Source: an uncultured Clostridia bacterium (GTDB lineage: Bacteria; Bacillota; Clostridia; Christensenellales; Aristaeellaceae). Taken from it: a stretch of 64,000 bases of DNA. Location: assembly GCA_937874275.1 (NCBI GenBank), contig CALNAU010000101.1:32565-96564 (forward strand), given 5' to 3'. The notes beneath the pieces are model-generated. The model had not been told where the DNA came from and did no database searches. It worked only from the letters and a program-made list of their open reading frames with translations. A program made the position numbers and the translations under genes. Position 1 is the first letter of the stretch; each line of letters opens with the position of its first letter. This document shows positions 43,529 through 51,351 of this stretch, one piece after another.

Positions 43529-44419
43529 ATGAGGGCAAAACGGGGTTGGGGAGCAAGGGCGCTGCTGATGGCGCTGGTATGTAGCATGGTGTTCGTTTTG
43601 CCTGTCTGGGCCGAGGTGGTGCCGCTGCCCATCGATGACAGCCCGGGCATGCCGCCGCAGAGCGACGGCTATCAGGGCGACCTGGTGTACGAGGATCCCT
43701 CCATCCGCGTGACCATTGAACAGCTGCGCGATTACGGCACGGATTATTGGGTGGCGCGCATCACCCTGCAGCATCCCAGCCAGCTGCGCACGGCGTCGGC
43801 CGCGGGCTTTGACTCCCAGCGCACCATCGACGGCCTGGTGCTGGCGCGGCGCATGCGCGGCGTGCTGTCCATCAACGGCGATTATTTCTCCTACAACCCG
43901 GATGGGTTCCTCGTCCGCCAGGGGCAGAGCTATCGCAACCAGCCCAACCGCTACCGCGATTTGCTGCTCATCGACGCCAAGGGCGATTTTCACCTGGTGC
44001 TGCAAAACAGGCATGACGAGCTGGCCAACTTCGCCCAAGGCGACATCATCAACAGCTTCAACTTCGGCCCCGCCTTGGTGGTCAACGGCGAGCGGGTGAA
44101 AAAGTTCTGGAACAATGGCTACGCCGCCCACAAGCCGCGCCAGCGCATCGGCATTGCCCAGGTCAAGCGCGGCAGCCTGGAATACCTGGCCATCGTCAGC
44201 GCGGGCCCGGGCTCTCGCAACAGCGCGGGGATGACCATTGAGGAGTTCAGCAACGTGGTGATGAAGCTGGGCGTGGAGAGCGCCTACAACCTGGATGGCG
44301 GCAACTCCACCATGTTGATGTTCAACGATGGCTATGTCAACGCCGATCAGGTGGACGCCATGCGCGAAATCAGCGACATCATCTATTTCGCGTCCGCCTG
44401 GAAACCGGACGGGCAGTGA
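43529..44419 (+). CDS. Secreted phosphodiester glycosidase (NAGPA domain)
   Basis: 296 residues. A signal peptide (GARALLMALVCSMVFVLPVWA) precedes a phosphodiester glycosidase domain related to the mammalian uncovering enzyme. Conserved pieces include SINGDYFSYNPDG, NSFNFGPALVVNGE, PRQRIGIAQ and the C-terminal AYNLDGGNSTMLMF. Bacterial members cleave phosphodiester-linked sugars in wall or capsule polymers. ATG follows AGGAGGAATCAGGC. It is followed after 7 bp by an Lgt-like membrane protein, suggesting a joint envelope role. Confidence 0.9.
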   Translation: MRAKRGWGARALLMALVCSMVFVLPVWAEVVPLPIDDSPGMPPQSDGYQGDLVYEDPSIRVTIEQLRDYGTDYWVARITLQHPSQLRTASAAGFDSQRTIDGLVLARRMRGVLSINGDYFSYNPDGFLVRQGQSYRNQPNRYRDLLLIDAKGDFHLVLQNRHDELANFAQGDIINSFNFGPALVVNGERVKKFWNNGYAAHKPRQRIGIAQVKRGSLEYLAIVSAGPGSRNSAGMTIEEFSNVVMKLGVESAYNLDGGNSTMLMFNDGYVNADQVDAMREISDIIYFASAWKPDGQ

Positions 44420-44426
44420 GGTATCT

Positions 44427-45338
44427 ATGACAGGCGAAACCGCCTATTTACTGACATTGGGCATTGCCGTCGCCATGGGCGTCGGCTTCTATGCCCGCAT
44501 GGCGAGCGGCCGTGGCCTGCGGGGCACGGCGCTTTGGCTGCCGCCTGTGCTGGCCATCATCCTGGGCGTGCTATCTGCCCGGGTGTTTTATTTTCTGGCG
44601 CGGCTGGACTACATGCTGCTGCAGCGCGGCTGGGCCGGTTTGTGGGATCTGCGGCCCCAGGGCTTGGCGCTGGGCGGCGCGGTCATCGGCGTGCTGCTGG
44701 GCGGCTGGCTGGGTGCCAGGGTAGCTGGGGTTAAGGCGCACCGGGTGCTGGACTGGCTGTCGGCCCCTGCTGCCTGGGCCTTGTTGGTGGCCAGGCTGGG
44801 TGAGTTTTTTGTGGATCGCGGGCAGGGCGCCTATGTGCGCCAGGCCGCGCAGCAGTTCTTCCCCCTGGCGGTCAAGAATCAATGGGACGAGTGGTATTAC
44901 GCCATCTTCATGCTGGAGGCGCTGTTCGCGCTGGTGATGGTGCTGGTGGCCCTCTACGGCAGGCAGGCGGGCGGCGCGCGCCGCTGGCAGCGGGTGCTGC
45001 TGCTGTTGCTGCTCACGCAGGTGTTTTCTGAAAGCCTGCGGGCGGAGACCATCAAGTGGGGCTTCGTGCGGGTACACCAGCTGTTCAGCGCGCTGGGCAT
45101 TGCCGCGCTGATGCTGTGCTGGGCATGGAAGGCGCACAGGAATGGCCGCGGCTGGTGCCTGCCGGAGCTGGCCGTGCTTTTGATTGGCATTGGCCTGCTG
45201 ATCGGCATTGAGTTCGCGCTGGACCGCTGGCAGCAGACGCCCCGCTGGGTGCTGTATGGCGCGATGGCGCTGGTGCTGACCGGCATCGGCGCGGCCGCGC
45301 TGCGGTGTGGCCGAAAGGCGTATCCCCTGCACGAATAA
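44427..45338 (+). CDS. Lgt-like membrane protein lacking key residues
   Basis: 303 residues with seven to eight membrane helices in the order of prolipoprotein diacylglyceryl transferase: SARVFYFLARLDY, GLALGGAVIGVLLGG and ARLGEFFVDRGQG correspond to the Lgt blocks. However, the catalytic HGG is LGG here, and the Lgt signature GRxxNFxN reads ARLGEFFV, so the essential His and Asn are missing. It is therefore probably a paralogue with another lipid- or glycan-related role rather than the housekeeping enzyme. The 7-bp spacing to the NAGPA gene indicates co-expression. Confidence 0.65.
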   Translation: MTGETAYLLTLGIAVAMGVGFYARMASGRGLRGTALWLPPVLAIILGVLSARVFYFLARLDYMLLQRGWAGLWDLRPQGLALGGAVIGVLLGGWLGARVAGVKAHRVLDWLSAPAAWALLVARLGEFFVDRGQGAYVRQAAQQFFPLAVKNQWDEWYYAIFMLEALFALVMVLVALYGRQAGGARRWQRVLLLLLLTQVFSESLRAETIKWGFVRVHQLFSALGIAALMLCWAWKAHRNGRGWCLPELAVLLIGIGLLIGIEFALDRWQQTPRWVLYGAMALVLTGIGAAALRCGRKAYPLHE

Positions 45339-45357
45339 GCGACAGAACTACAAAGAG

Positions 45358-45385
45358 AAAACCGCTGGCGTCAGCGGTTTTTTGT
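45358..45385. terminator. Bidirectional terminator, Lgt-like / GNAT
   Basis: AAAACCGCTG (45358-45367) pairs with CAGCGGTTTT (45372-45381), GCGT loop, T tail on the plus strand and A tract on the other side. Confidence 0.85.
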
Positions 45386-45406
45386 TGCAACCTTTTTTAA
45401 TGTTAT

Positions 45407-45916
45407 CTATTTCGGATTGAGCGCCGCGTACCAGTACAAATCCGCCCATTCGCCGGTGACCGGGTTCTTGGTGTGACGGCGGAATACGCCTTCCCGTGCC
45501 ATGCCCAGCTTCTCCATCAGCGGCACAGATTTTACCGGGTCGATGGTCTCGGCGCATATTTTGTGCAGCCCGAGCTGCTCAAAGCCGTATGTCATCAGCG
45601 CGCGGACGGCCTCGAAGGCATAGCCCTTGCGCCAGAAGGCGCGGTTGTATATCCAGCCAATTTCCCAGATGCCGTCCTCCTCGCCGGGCAGCTGCTTGAA
45701 CAGCGCGTGGCCAATCATGCGGCCCGATTGCTTTTCCACCACGGCAAAGGCGATGGGGTGCTGGGTGAAGGATGAAAGCCATTTTTCGCAGACCGCCCGG
45801 TCGTAGGGCGGCGCGCACTGCGCCATCACCTCGGGGTCCGAGAAGATGGCGCAAAAGTCGTCCAGATCATCCATCTCATAGGGCCGAATCAGCAGCCTTT
45901 CCGTTTCCAGGCGCAT
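45407..45916 (-). CDS. GNAT family N-acetyltransferase (RimJ/RimL-like)
   Basis: 169 residues. LETERLLIRPYEMDDLDDFCAIFSDPEVM is split by the usual RimJ/RimL-type pattern at the N-terminus; WIYNRAFWRKGYAFEAVRALMTYGF holds the acetyl-CoA site and SVPLMEKLGMAREGVFRRH the closing block. ATG with GAGGGAGAGCCT upstream is preferred to an ATG six codons earlier that overlaps the preceding gene. Substrate unknown. It is the last gene of the uppP transcript. Confidence 0.87.
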   Translation of the reverse strand: MRLETERLLIRPYEMDDLDDFCAIFSDPEVMAQCAPPYDRAVCEKWLSSFTQHPIAFAVVEKQSGRMIGHALFKQLPGEEDGIWEIGWIYNRAFWRKGYAFEAVRALMTYGFEQLGLHKICAETIDPVKSVPLMEKLGMAREGVFRRHTKNPVTGEWADLYWYAALNPK

Positions 45917-45930
45917 AGGCTCTCCCTCAC

Positions 45931-46397
45931 TCATGGCAAATTGAGCGTCATGGGCGCGTTGCCGCCCTTATCCACAACAAAACCCAGGTCTTCATACAGC
46001 CCGCGTCCGGCCGGTGTGGCCTTTAGGTGCAGGGCGTCCAGGTGAAGTTCGCGCGCGGCATCCATCAAGGCGGCCATCAGGCGGGCTGCGTGGCCCTGCC
46101 CGCGGCAGGTCGGCACGGTGTACACGTTGAGCACCTCGCCCGCCAGGCCGCGCGCGGCCCGCGGGTGGTATAGCCTGGGCTGTACCAGCAGCAGGGCACA
46201 GGCGATCACCCGGCCCTGCTCCTCGGCCACCAGGCCGTGGATGGACTGCCCCAGATGTCGGCGCAAAAGGCCGCCGTCTCGCGGCGGCACATGGCCGGGT
46301 CAAAGGCATAGCCCAGTTCGGCCAGAAAGTCGGCCCGCAGCGCGGCCAGGGACGGGATATCCGCCTGCGTGGCCGCGCGGACGGGCAACATGGTCAT
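45931..46397 (-). pseudogene. GNAT acetyltransferase with a frameshift
   Basis: The N-terminal half (from ATG 46397: LPVRAATQADIPSLAALRAD to CRRETAAF) and the C-terminal half (RRHLGQSIHGLVAEEQGRVIA to the stop at 45931) form one GNAT protein but lie in different frames. The best join is at the four-base A run on the plus strand (46265-46268): one extra base there restores ETAAFLRRHLGQSIHG. The acetyl-CoA loop TCRGQGHAARLMAAL is intact. It overlaps the transpeptidase stop by 4 bp. This may be a real pseudogene, phase variation or a sequencing error. Confidence 0.75.
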
Positions 46398-47500
46398 GGC
46401 TGCAGATAGCGCGCGTTGATGGCTTCAATCTCTGCCGGGCGCAGCGGCGGGAAGCAGTACGGGCAGGGCGTCAGTTTGTCATAGGGGGCGATGTTCAGCT
46501 CGTCATAGCGGAACTCGTGCAGGGGGTAGAACTTGTCGCGCACGCCGTAGCAGGTGGGCGCGGCGTGGTAGTTCTGCCCGCCTTGCGTGTTGTAATACAT
46601 GGGGGTGGCGCCGTCGGGGATGGCCATCTGGCGGCCGGGCAGGTCCTCCCAGATGACGATGCGGATGGTGCCCATGTTTTTGCGCATGTTCTGCCATATC
46701 CAGGTCATGTTGGTGCCAAGCGGCGTGCGCTTGCGCTGCACGCGGATGCAGCCGTGGCTGGCCCGCTCGCCCAGCACCTTTTCAAAGGGCTCGTATACCT
46801 TGCCGCTGCTGCGCGGGATGTGCACCACCTCGTGGATGAAGTCGCCGTCATTGAAGCGCAGCGCCATGGCGCCCACCACGTTGTCGCTCTTGAAGTCGCC
46901 CACGGGGCTGACAATCAGGTACTCGCCGCTGCGGGTCTCGTTGTAGGGCTGGCGCTCGTTGGCCAGGCCGGTGGAGACCGCCAGCGTGTCAAACAGCTTG
47001 CCGTCGGCAAAGATGTACAGCTTTTGCGTCAGCTTGTCCACCACCATGCCGTACTGCTGGCTGACCTTTTTCTCCTGCAGGGCGTCGGTGCGGATATAGC
47101 CCTGCGTCAGCTGGTTCCACACCTTGATTTTGCTGTCGTGGAACGAGCTGGAGTACGCCTCCACCAGGCTCCAGCCGTTGTCCAGCGTCTCCAGCACATG
47201 TACGCCTTGGCTGTCGTAGGTGATGTCGGCCACGGCCTCGCTGTTTTCATCGGGCTCGCGGCGCAGCACGGTTTGCTGCTTCTGGTTGCCCTTGACCACG
47301 GTGATGGGCGCGGTAAGCATGGCCCACACGGCGGCCTCGTCGGTGATGTCCATGGGGGTTTCCCAGAAACTGGTGGGCTGACCCACCGTGCGGCTGCCGG
47401 GAATGAAGGCGGAAGGCCCGCCCGCCGCCTGCTCGGCGCTTCCCATCAGGGGCAGGGCGAGCATCAGGACGGCCAGCAGGCAGAGGATACGTTTCATCAA
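46394..47500 (-). CDS. L,D-transpeptidase (YkuD) with SH3-like domain
   Basis: 368 residues. A signal peptide (KRILCLLAVLMLALPLMGSA) is followed by an SH3-like wall-binding segment (about 65-140, with LRREPDENSEAVADI and GYIRTD). The catalytic YkuD domain starts near 150 (KLTQKLYIFADGKLF) and has the active site SHGCIRV with His249 and Cys251. It would make 3-3 cross-links or attach proteins to peptidoglycan. It lies 12 bp after uppP in the same transcript, joining lipid-carrier recycling and wall cross-linking. Confidence 0.93.
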   Translation of the reverse strand: MMKRILCLLAVLMLALPLMGSAEQAAGGPSAFIPGSRTVGQPTSFWETPMDITDEAAVWAMLTAPITVVKGNQKQQTVLRREPDENSEAVADITYDSQGVHVLETLDNGWSLVEAYSSSFHDSKIKVWNQLTQGYIRTDALQEKKVSQQYGMVVDKLTQKLYIFADGKLFDTLAVSTGLANERQPYNETRSGEYLIVSPVGDFKSDNVVGAMALRFNDGDFIHEVVHIPRSSGKVYEPFEKVLGERASHGCIRVQRKRTPLGTNMTWIWQNMRKNMGTIRIVIWEDLPGRQMAIPDGATPMYYNTQGGQNYHAAPTCYGVRDKFYPLHEFRYDELNIAPYDKLTPCPYCFPPLRPAEIEAINARYLQP

Positions 47501-47512
47501 TTTGACTCCTTT

Positions 47513-48367
47513 TTATCCGAGGGGTTGCGGGGTGGCAGCGGGCCAGGCCAGCGGTGGGAAGCCGGCAAAGCCGGTCAGCTGCATGACAATAACCAATATA
47601 CCCACCAAAGCGACGTATAGGGCGAACTTATAAAACGAGATACGCTCAATCAGTTTGAGCATATAGCGGATGGCCAGCCAGCCGCTGACAGCGGCCACCA
47701 CCACGCCCACCAGCGTCTGCGCGCTGATGAGGGAGGACAGGCCGCTTGCTTCAATGGCGTCCTTGCCCTCTTTGAGGAAACTGCCCAGAATGGCGGGCGC
47801 ACTCATCATAAAGCTGAACTTGGCCGCCGTTCCCCGGCTGAGGCCGGTGGAAACGCCGCCCAGCAGCGTAGAGCCGCTGCGGCTGACGCCGGGCAGCAGC
47901 GCGATGCCCTGAAACAGGCCCATGGTGATGGCGCGGGACATGGTGACGGCATCGTTGATGACCTGTTTGCCCCGGCGCTTGCCCGAGATGCGCTCAATCA
48001 GTACCAGGAACAGCGCCGTAATCAAAAAGCTGATGCCCAGGAACCAGCCTGTGAACAGGCCGTCAATCCAATCGCCCAGCAGCACCACCAGCACCAACGC
48101 AGGCAGCGAGGCCACAAACAGCAGCAATAACGTAGGGTTCTTGATGGGGTGGCGCAGCATCTCGATCCAATCGCGCCAGAAGACGATGGCCACGGCGATC
48201 AGCGTGCCCATGTGCAGCATTACGGCCAGTGCCATGCTGTTGGCGTTCTGATAGCCCAGCAGGCCCAGCAGCTTTTCCGCCAGCAGCAGATGGCCGCTGG
48301 AGGATACCGGCAAAAACTCCGTCAGCCCCTGCACCAGCCCCATGATCGCCGAGTAAAGAACCTGCAT
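47513..48367 (-). CDS. uppP: Undecaprenyl-diphosphatase UppP (BacA type)
   Basis: 284 residues, about eight membrane helices. Both catalytic signatures are present: GLTEFLPVSSSGHLLL near the N-terminus and LLPGVSRSGSTLL near residue 160. The enzyme dephosphorylates undecaprenyl diphosphate after peptidoglycan polymerisation and gives bacitracin resistance when abundant. It is the first gene of a transcript with the L,D-transpeptidase and two GNAT genes, and it has a consensus-like promoter. A GC-rich hairpin (GCCGGGG/CCCCGGC) lies in its leader. Confidence 0.96.
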   Translation of the reverse strand: MQVLYSAIMGLVQGLTEFLPVSSSGHLLLAEKLLGLLGYQNANSMALAVMLHMGTLIAVAIVFWRDWIEMLRHPIKNPTLLLLFVASLPALVLVVLLGDWIDGLFTGWFLGISFLITALFLVLIERISGKRRGKQVINDAVTMSRAITMGLFQGIALLPGVSRSGSTLLGGVSTGLSRGTAAKFSFMMSAPAILGSFLKEGKDAIEASGLSSLISAQTLVGVVVAAVSGWLAIRYMLKLIERISFYKFALYVALVGILVIVMQLTGFAGFPPLAWPAATPQPLG

Positions 48368-48412
48368 AGCAATGATTTCCTTTCAGGCCGGGGCTGTGCC
48401 CCGGCGAGCAAT

Positions 48413-48441
48413 ATTGTAGCGGATGCGGGCAGGAGCGTCAA
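48413..48441 (-). promoter_or_regulatory. Promoter of the uppP operon
   Basis: Minus strand: TTGACG (48441-48436), 17-bp spacer, TACAAT (48418-48413). Confidence 0.65.
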
Positions 48442-48524
48442 ACGGGCTGCTTGACATCCACCGGGGCGGGTATCATAGGGCCGTGCGGCCAATGGGCCGC
48501 GAAACCTACAGGAGGGTCAGGGGA

Positions 48525-49136
48525 TTGCACACAGCCATTAACAGGCCGGACGGCCTTGATATCATGGATACGGATGGGCGCCGGCACCACGGCGTCAATC
48601 AGGATTGGTACGACAACTTCTGGCGGCGCAAGGCGGGCTGCGGCCCGTGCACGGCGGCCAACATGCTGCGGTACTTCCGCGGGCGCCTCACTTTGCCCAT
48701 GCCGGCCGACACCCCGCAGGAGGCCCTGGCCCTGATGAACTGGGCCTGGGGCTATGTGACGCCCACACTGATGGGCCTCAACAGCACCCAGCTGTTTCAG
48801 CAGGGCATGGATGCCATTTTGGCCCAGCTGGGCAGCCCGATGCGCTGCCGGGTGCTGGATGTGCCGGACAGCCCGGACGACCGGCCCTTAGAGCAGCAGG
48901 TGGCGGCGTTCCTGCGCGCCGGGCTGCAGGCGGATTCGCCGGTGGCCTTCCTCAACCTGCACAATGCCTGCCTGCCCGAGCTGGATAACTGGCACTGGGT
49001 CACCCTGACGGCGCTGAGCGAGGGGCCCGAGGGGCTCACCGCCACCGCTGCCGACAACGGCAACCTGATCACCCTGGACCTCAGCCGCTGGCTGAAGGAG
49101 GCAAAGCGCGGCGGGGGATTTGTAACATGTGCGTAG
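48525..49136 (+). CDS. C39-like cysteine peptidase family protein, cytoplasmic
   Basis: 203 residues from a TTG start with AGGAGG nine bases upstream. The sequence WRRKAGCGPCTAANMLRYF carries the likely nucleophile Cys39 in a papain-like/C39-like fold; WHWVTLTAL gives His157 and AADNGN Asp177, completing a plausible triad. No signal peptide or membrane helix is present, unlike the secreted C39-like protein at 36927. Similar proteins in Clostridia are uncharacterised. It is monocistronic and followed by a terminator. Confidence 0.65.
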   Translation: MHTAINRPDGLDIMDTDGRRHHGVNQDWYDNFWRRKAGCGPCTAANMLRYFRGRLTLPMPADTPQEALALMNWAWGYVTPTLMGLNSTQLFQQGMDAILAQLGSPMRCRVLDVPDSPDDRPLEQQVAAFLRAGLQADSPVAFLNLHNACLPELDNWHWVTLTALSEGPEGLTATAADNGNLITLDLSRWLKEAKRGGGFVTCA

Positions 49137-49169
49137 CGTAGCTACCGCTTAATACGATTTCGTGGCATC

Positions 49170-49206
49170 ATGCAGGGAAGAGAAACCCTGCATTTTCTTT
49201 TTTTGT
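49170..49206 (+). terminator. Intrinsic terminator after the C39-like gene
   Basis: ATGCAGGG (49170-49177) pairs with CCCTGCAT (49186-49193), followed by TTTCTTTTTTT. Confidence 0.9.
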
Positions 49207-49218
49207 TCAGCATCCGGG

Positions 49219-49246
49219 GGAACCGATTGCCCCCGGCCCCCGTCAG
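49219..49246 (+). promoter_or_regulatory. Candidate ECF-sigma promoter
   Basis: GGAACC (49219-49224), 16-bp spacer, CGTCAG (49241-49246) match the general ECF pattern (GGAAC-type -35, CGTC-type -10). It lies 23 bp before the ECF sigma gene, so autoregulation is likely. Confidence 0.55.
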
Positions 49247-49269
49247 TATAGGTGAAAGGAGGTGGCGAC

Positions 49270-49791
49270 ATGGCTTTTGCACAGGATCCATGCAAAACCC
49301 ATGAGGAGCGCATTGCCCGCATGATGACCGACCATGGGCGGGAACTCAAGCGGCTGTGCTACCTGTACCTCCGCGACCGCGCCCTGGCTGAGGATGCCGC
49401 GCAGGAAACCTTCATGAAGGCATACAAGGCGCTGCCCGGCTTTCGCGGGCAAAGCAGCGAAAAAACCTGGTTGACCCGCATCGCGGTCAACACCTGCCGG
49501 GACATGCTGCGCACATTCTGGTTTCGCCGGGTGGACAGAAAGGTGGACTTCGACACCCTGCCCGAGCAGGCGGCCGAAGACCCCGATGGGGATGACACCG
49601 TGCTGCAGGCCATCCTGGCGCTGCCCCGCAAGTACCGCGAGGTGATCGTGCTGCGCTACTACCAGGAGATGGACATCGCAGACATCGCCGCCGCGCTGGG
49701 CGCCCCGGCAGGCACCGTCAAATCCCGCCTGAGCCGGGCGAGAAACACACTGTCAAAGACGCTGGAAGGGTGGTATTTCGATGAAGAGTAA
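49270..49791 (+). CDS. ECF RNA polymerase sigma factor
   Basis: 173 residues with sigma region 2 (about 18-85: LKRLCYLYLRDRALAEDAAQETFMK is the region 2.1-2.2 block, then GQSSEKTWLTRIAVNTCRDMLR) and region 4 (about 110-165: LPRKYREVIVLRYYQEMDIADIAAALGAP). Regions 1 and 3 are absent, as in ECF factors. ATG follows AAAGGAGGTGGCGAC. Its stop overlaps the start of a membrane protein that is almost certainly its anti-sigma factor, and a GGAACC-N16-CGTCAG promoter precedes it. Confidence 0.93.
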   Translation: MAFAQDPCKTHEERIARMMTDHGRELKRLCYLYLRDRALAEDAAQETFMKAYKALPGFRGQSSEKTWLTRIAVNTCRDMLRTFWFRRVDRKVDFDTLPEQAAEDPDGDDTVLQAILALPRKYREVIVLRYYQEMDIADIAAALGAPAGTVKSRLSRARNTLSKTLEGWYFDEE

Positions 49792-51205
49792 CATCAAGCC
49801 CATCCTCGACCGCCAGCTTTCCCAGCTGGACTGGACGCCGGAGGAGACGCACAAGCTGCTCCGGCAGATGAGAGGAGAAGCCCCCGTGAAGAAGAGACTG
49901 TCTTTTGCTTTGGTGCTGGCCATCACGCTGGCCTTGGTGGCCGCTACGGCAGTGGCCGCCACCCTGTGGAAGAACTACCACGAGCAGATTGCAAAAAATG
50001 AAGGAACCATTGGCTACTTTGATACCTGGACCGGCCAGCAGCGGGCAGACTTTGTGCTGAGTATGCAGCAGGAAGGCATCGACTTTGACGCCGCGCAGGT
50101 TGCGCAGCTTCAGGACAAGGGCACCACCGACCAGCAGAAGAAGGAAATCGCCACCCGCCTGGTGACCGAGAAATACGGCATCCGGGAGGATGTGGTGACC
50201 GCGATCTCCATCCTGGAGGCCGAGCGCGGCCCGCTGCCCGGCTGGTCGCTGGAGGAGAAGGCTGCCTACACCCAGCTGCTGGTCAAGACCGGCACTTTGG
50301 GCGCGGATGAGGAGATGTACTGGCTGCCCGGCCCGGGGGACATCCCGCAGGAAAAAGCGGTAGAGGTTGCCCGCAAGGCCGTGATGGACAAGTTTGGCGC
50401 TACCGCGGCCGACCTTGATAAGCTGCGGGTGAATGCCGAGCTGCGCAGCTTTGCCCATGAGCGCGAGGCGCGCAACTGGTACATCGGCTTCTCGCTGCCC
50501 GAATCAGGCGGCTACGACCCGGCCCAGTACGATGTGTGGATGGATGCGGCCAATGGGGAGGTACAAAGCTGTGAGGACACCGCCCGCAAGGTGGCCGAGT
50601 CCGCGGCCAAAGCCCCGCCCCCCGAGGCGGAGGACCTCTTTCAGGGGATGATTCAGGAGTATCATCAAGCCGCACCCTTTACCACCCCAAAGCTGATGGA
50701 GCTGCAAAAGGCCTGGGCGCCCAAGATGGAAAAGCTGAAGCCCTTCAAATGGTCGACGCGCGGGATGATGGGGGTATTTGCAAACCTGATGGCGCAGGAG
50801 CTGCGCCTGCCCGCCGAGGGCGACCTGCCCATGGACAAGGCGCTGGAGAGGGCCAGGGAGGCCGTGCTGGTGCAGCCCGGCTGGACCAGGGAAAAGCTGG
50901 ACATGTACGAACTGTACGCCCAGGTAAGCTACCAATCCAAGGAGCTGGGCAAGCCGGTTTACCAGTTCTTCTTCAACCGCCACAACGTGTCGGACCCCAG
51001 GTACGACGACCCCAAGGACAGCTGGGCCAAGTATGAGCGCGATTACCTCAACCCCCTGTACGCGCTGTTTGGCGGCGACAACGCCAGCACCCCGCTGTAT
51101 GTGAGCGTGCGGGTGGACGCCGTCACCGGCGAGCCGACCGATGACCCGCAGATCGTGCTGCCCTCCCTGGAGGGGCCGCCACTGGAATTCACCCTGTTGA
51201 AATAG
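49781..51205 (+). CDS. Membrane anti-sigma factor with large PepSY-like exterior
   Basis: 474 residues. A short cytoplasmic N-terminus (1-38; ILDRQLSQLDWTPEETHKLLRQM) would bind the sigma factor, one membrane helix follows (about 42-60), and about 410 residues lie outside. The exterior has two segments that look PepSY-like: EKAVEVARKAVMDKFGA ending VWMDAANGEV, and DKALERAREAVL ending VSVRVDAVTGEP. It overlaps the sigma gene by 11 bp. No classical zinc (HxxxCxxC) motif is seen. The large exterior is probably the signal sensor. Confidence 0.8.
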   Translation: MKSNIKPILDRQLSQLDWTPEETHKLLRQMRGEAPVKKRLSFALVLAITLALVAATAVAATLWKNYHEQIAKNEGTIGYFDTWTGQQRADFVLSMQQEGIDFDAAQVAQLQDKGTTDQQKKEIATRLVTEKYGIREDVVTAISILEAERGPLPGWSLEEKAAYTQLLVKTGTLGADEEMYWLPGPGDIPQEKAVEVARKAVMDKFGATAADLDKLRVNAELRSFAHEREARNWYIGFSLPESGGYDPAQYDVWMDAANGEVQSCEDTARKVAESAAKAPPPEAEDLFQGMIQEYHQAAPFTTPKLMELQKAWAPKMEKLKPFKWSTRGMMGVFANLMAQELRLPAEGDLPMDKALERAREAVLVQPGWTREKLDMYELYAQVSYQSKELGKPVYQFFFNRHNVSDPRYDDPKDSWAKYERDYLNPLYALFGGDNASTPLYVSVRVDAVTGEPTDDPQIVLPSLEGPPLEFTLLK

Positions 51206-51217
51206 AGTTATACCGCC

Positions 51218-51351
51218 CTGAGAGCCCGCCAGAACTGGCGGGCTCTCAGCGTATCAACAAACCCAAGGGAGGTTTCGGGAGGGCCAAAGGCCTAACCATC
51301 AAAAAACCGCAGCTTTTTGATGGCGTGGGAGCCCGCCAGCCCGGCGGGCTC
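51218..51351 (+). repeat. Hairpin array 3 after the anti-sigma gene
   Basis: Three or four stem-loops fill the gap between the anti-sigma gene and the convergent DUF1801 gene. The stems are 51218-51232/51235-51249 (15 bp perfect, AA loop), a small GGCC/GGCC at 51282-51292, 51296-51305/51314-51323 (10 bp) and 51329-51337/51343-51351 (9 bp). The first and last share the 11-mer GAGCCCGCCAG in the left arm and GGCGGGCTCT in the right arm. The first may also terminate the anti-sigma transcript, though no T run follows. Confidence 0.6.

Noticed and set aside
48451..48476. TTGACA near the start of the C39-like gene as a promoter
   Set aside because: The nearest -10-like TATCAT is only 14 bp away and the 17-bp position has no match, so I do not call it.
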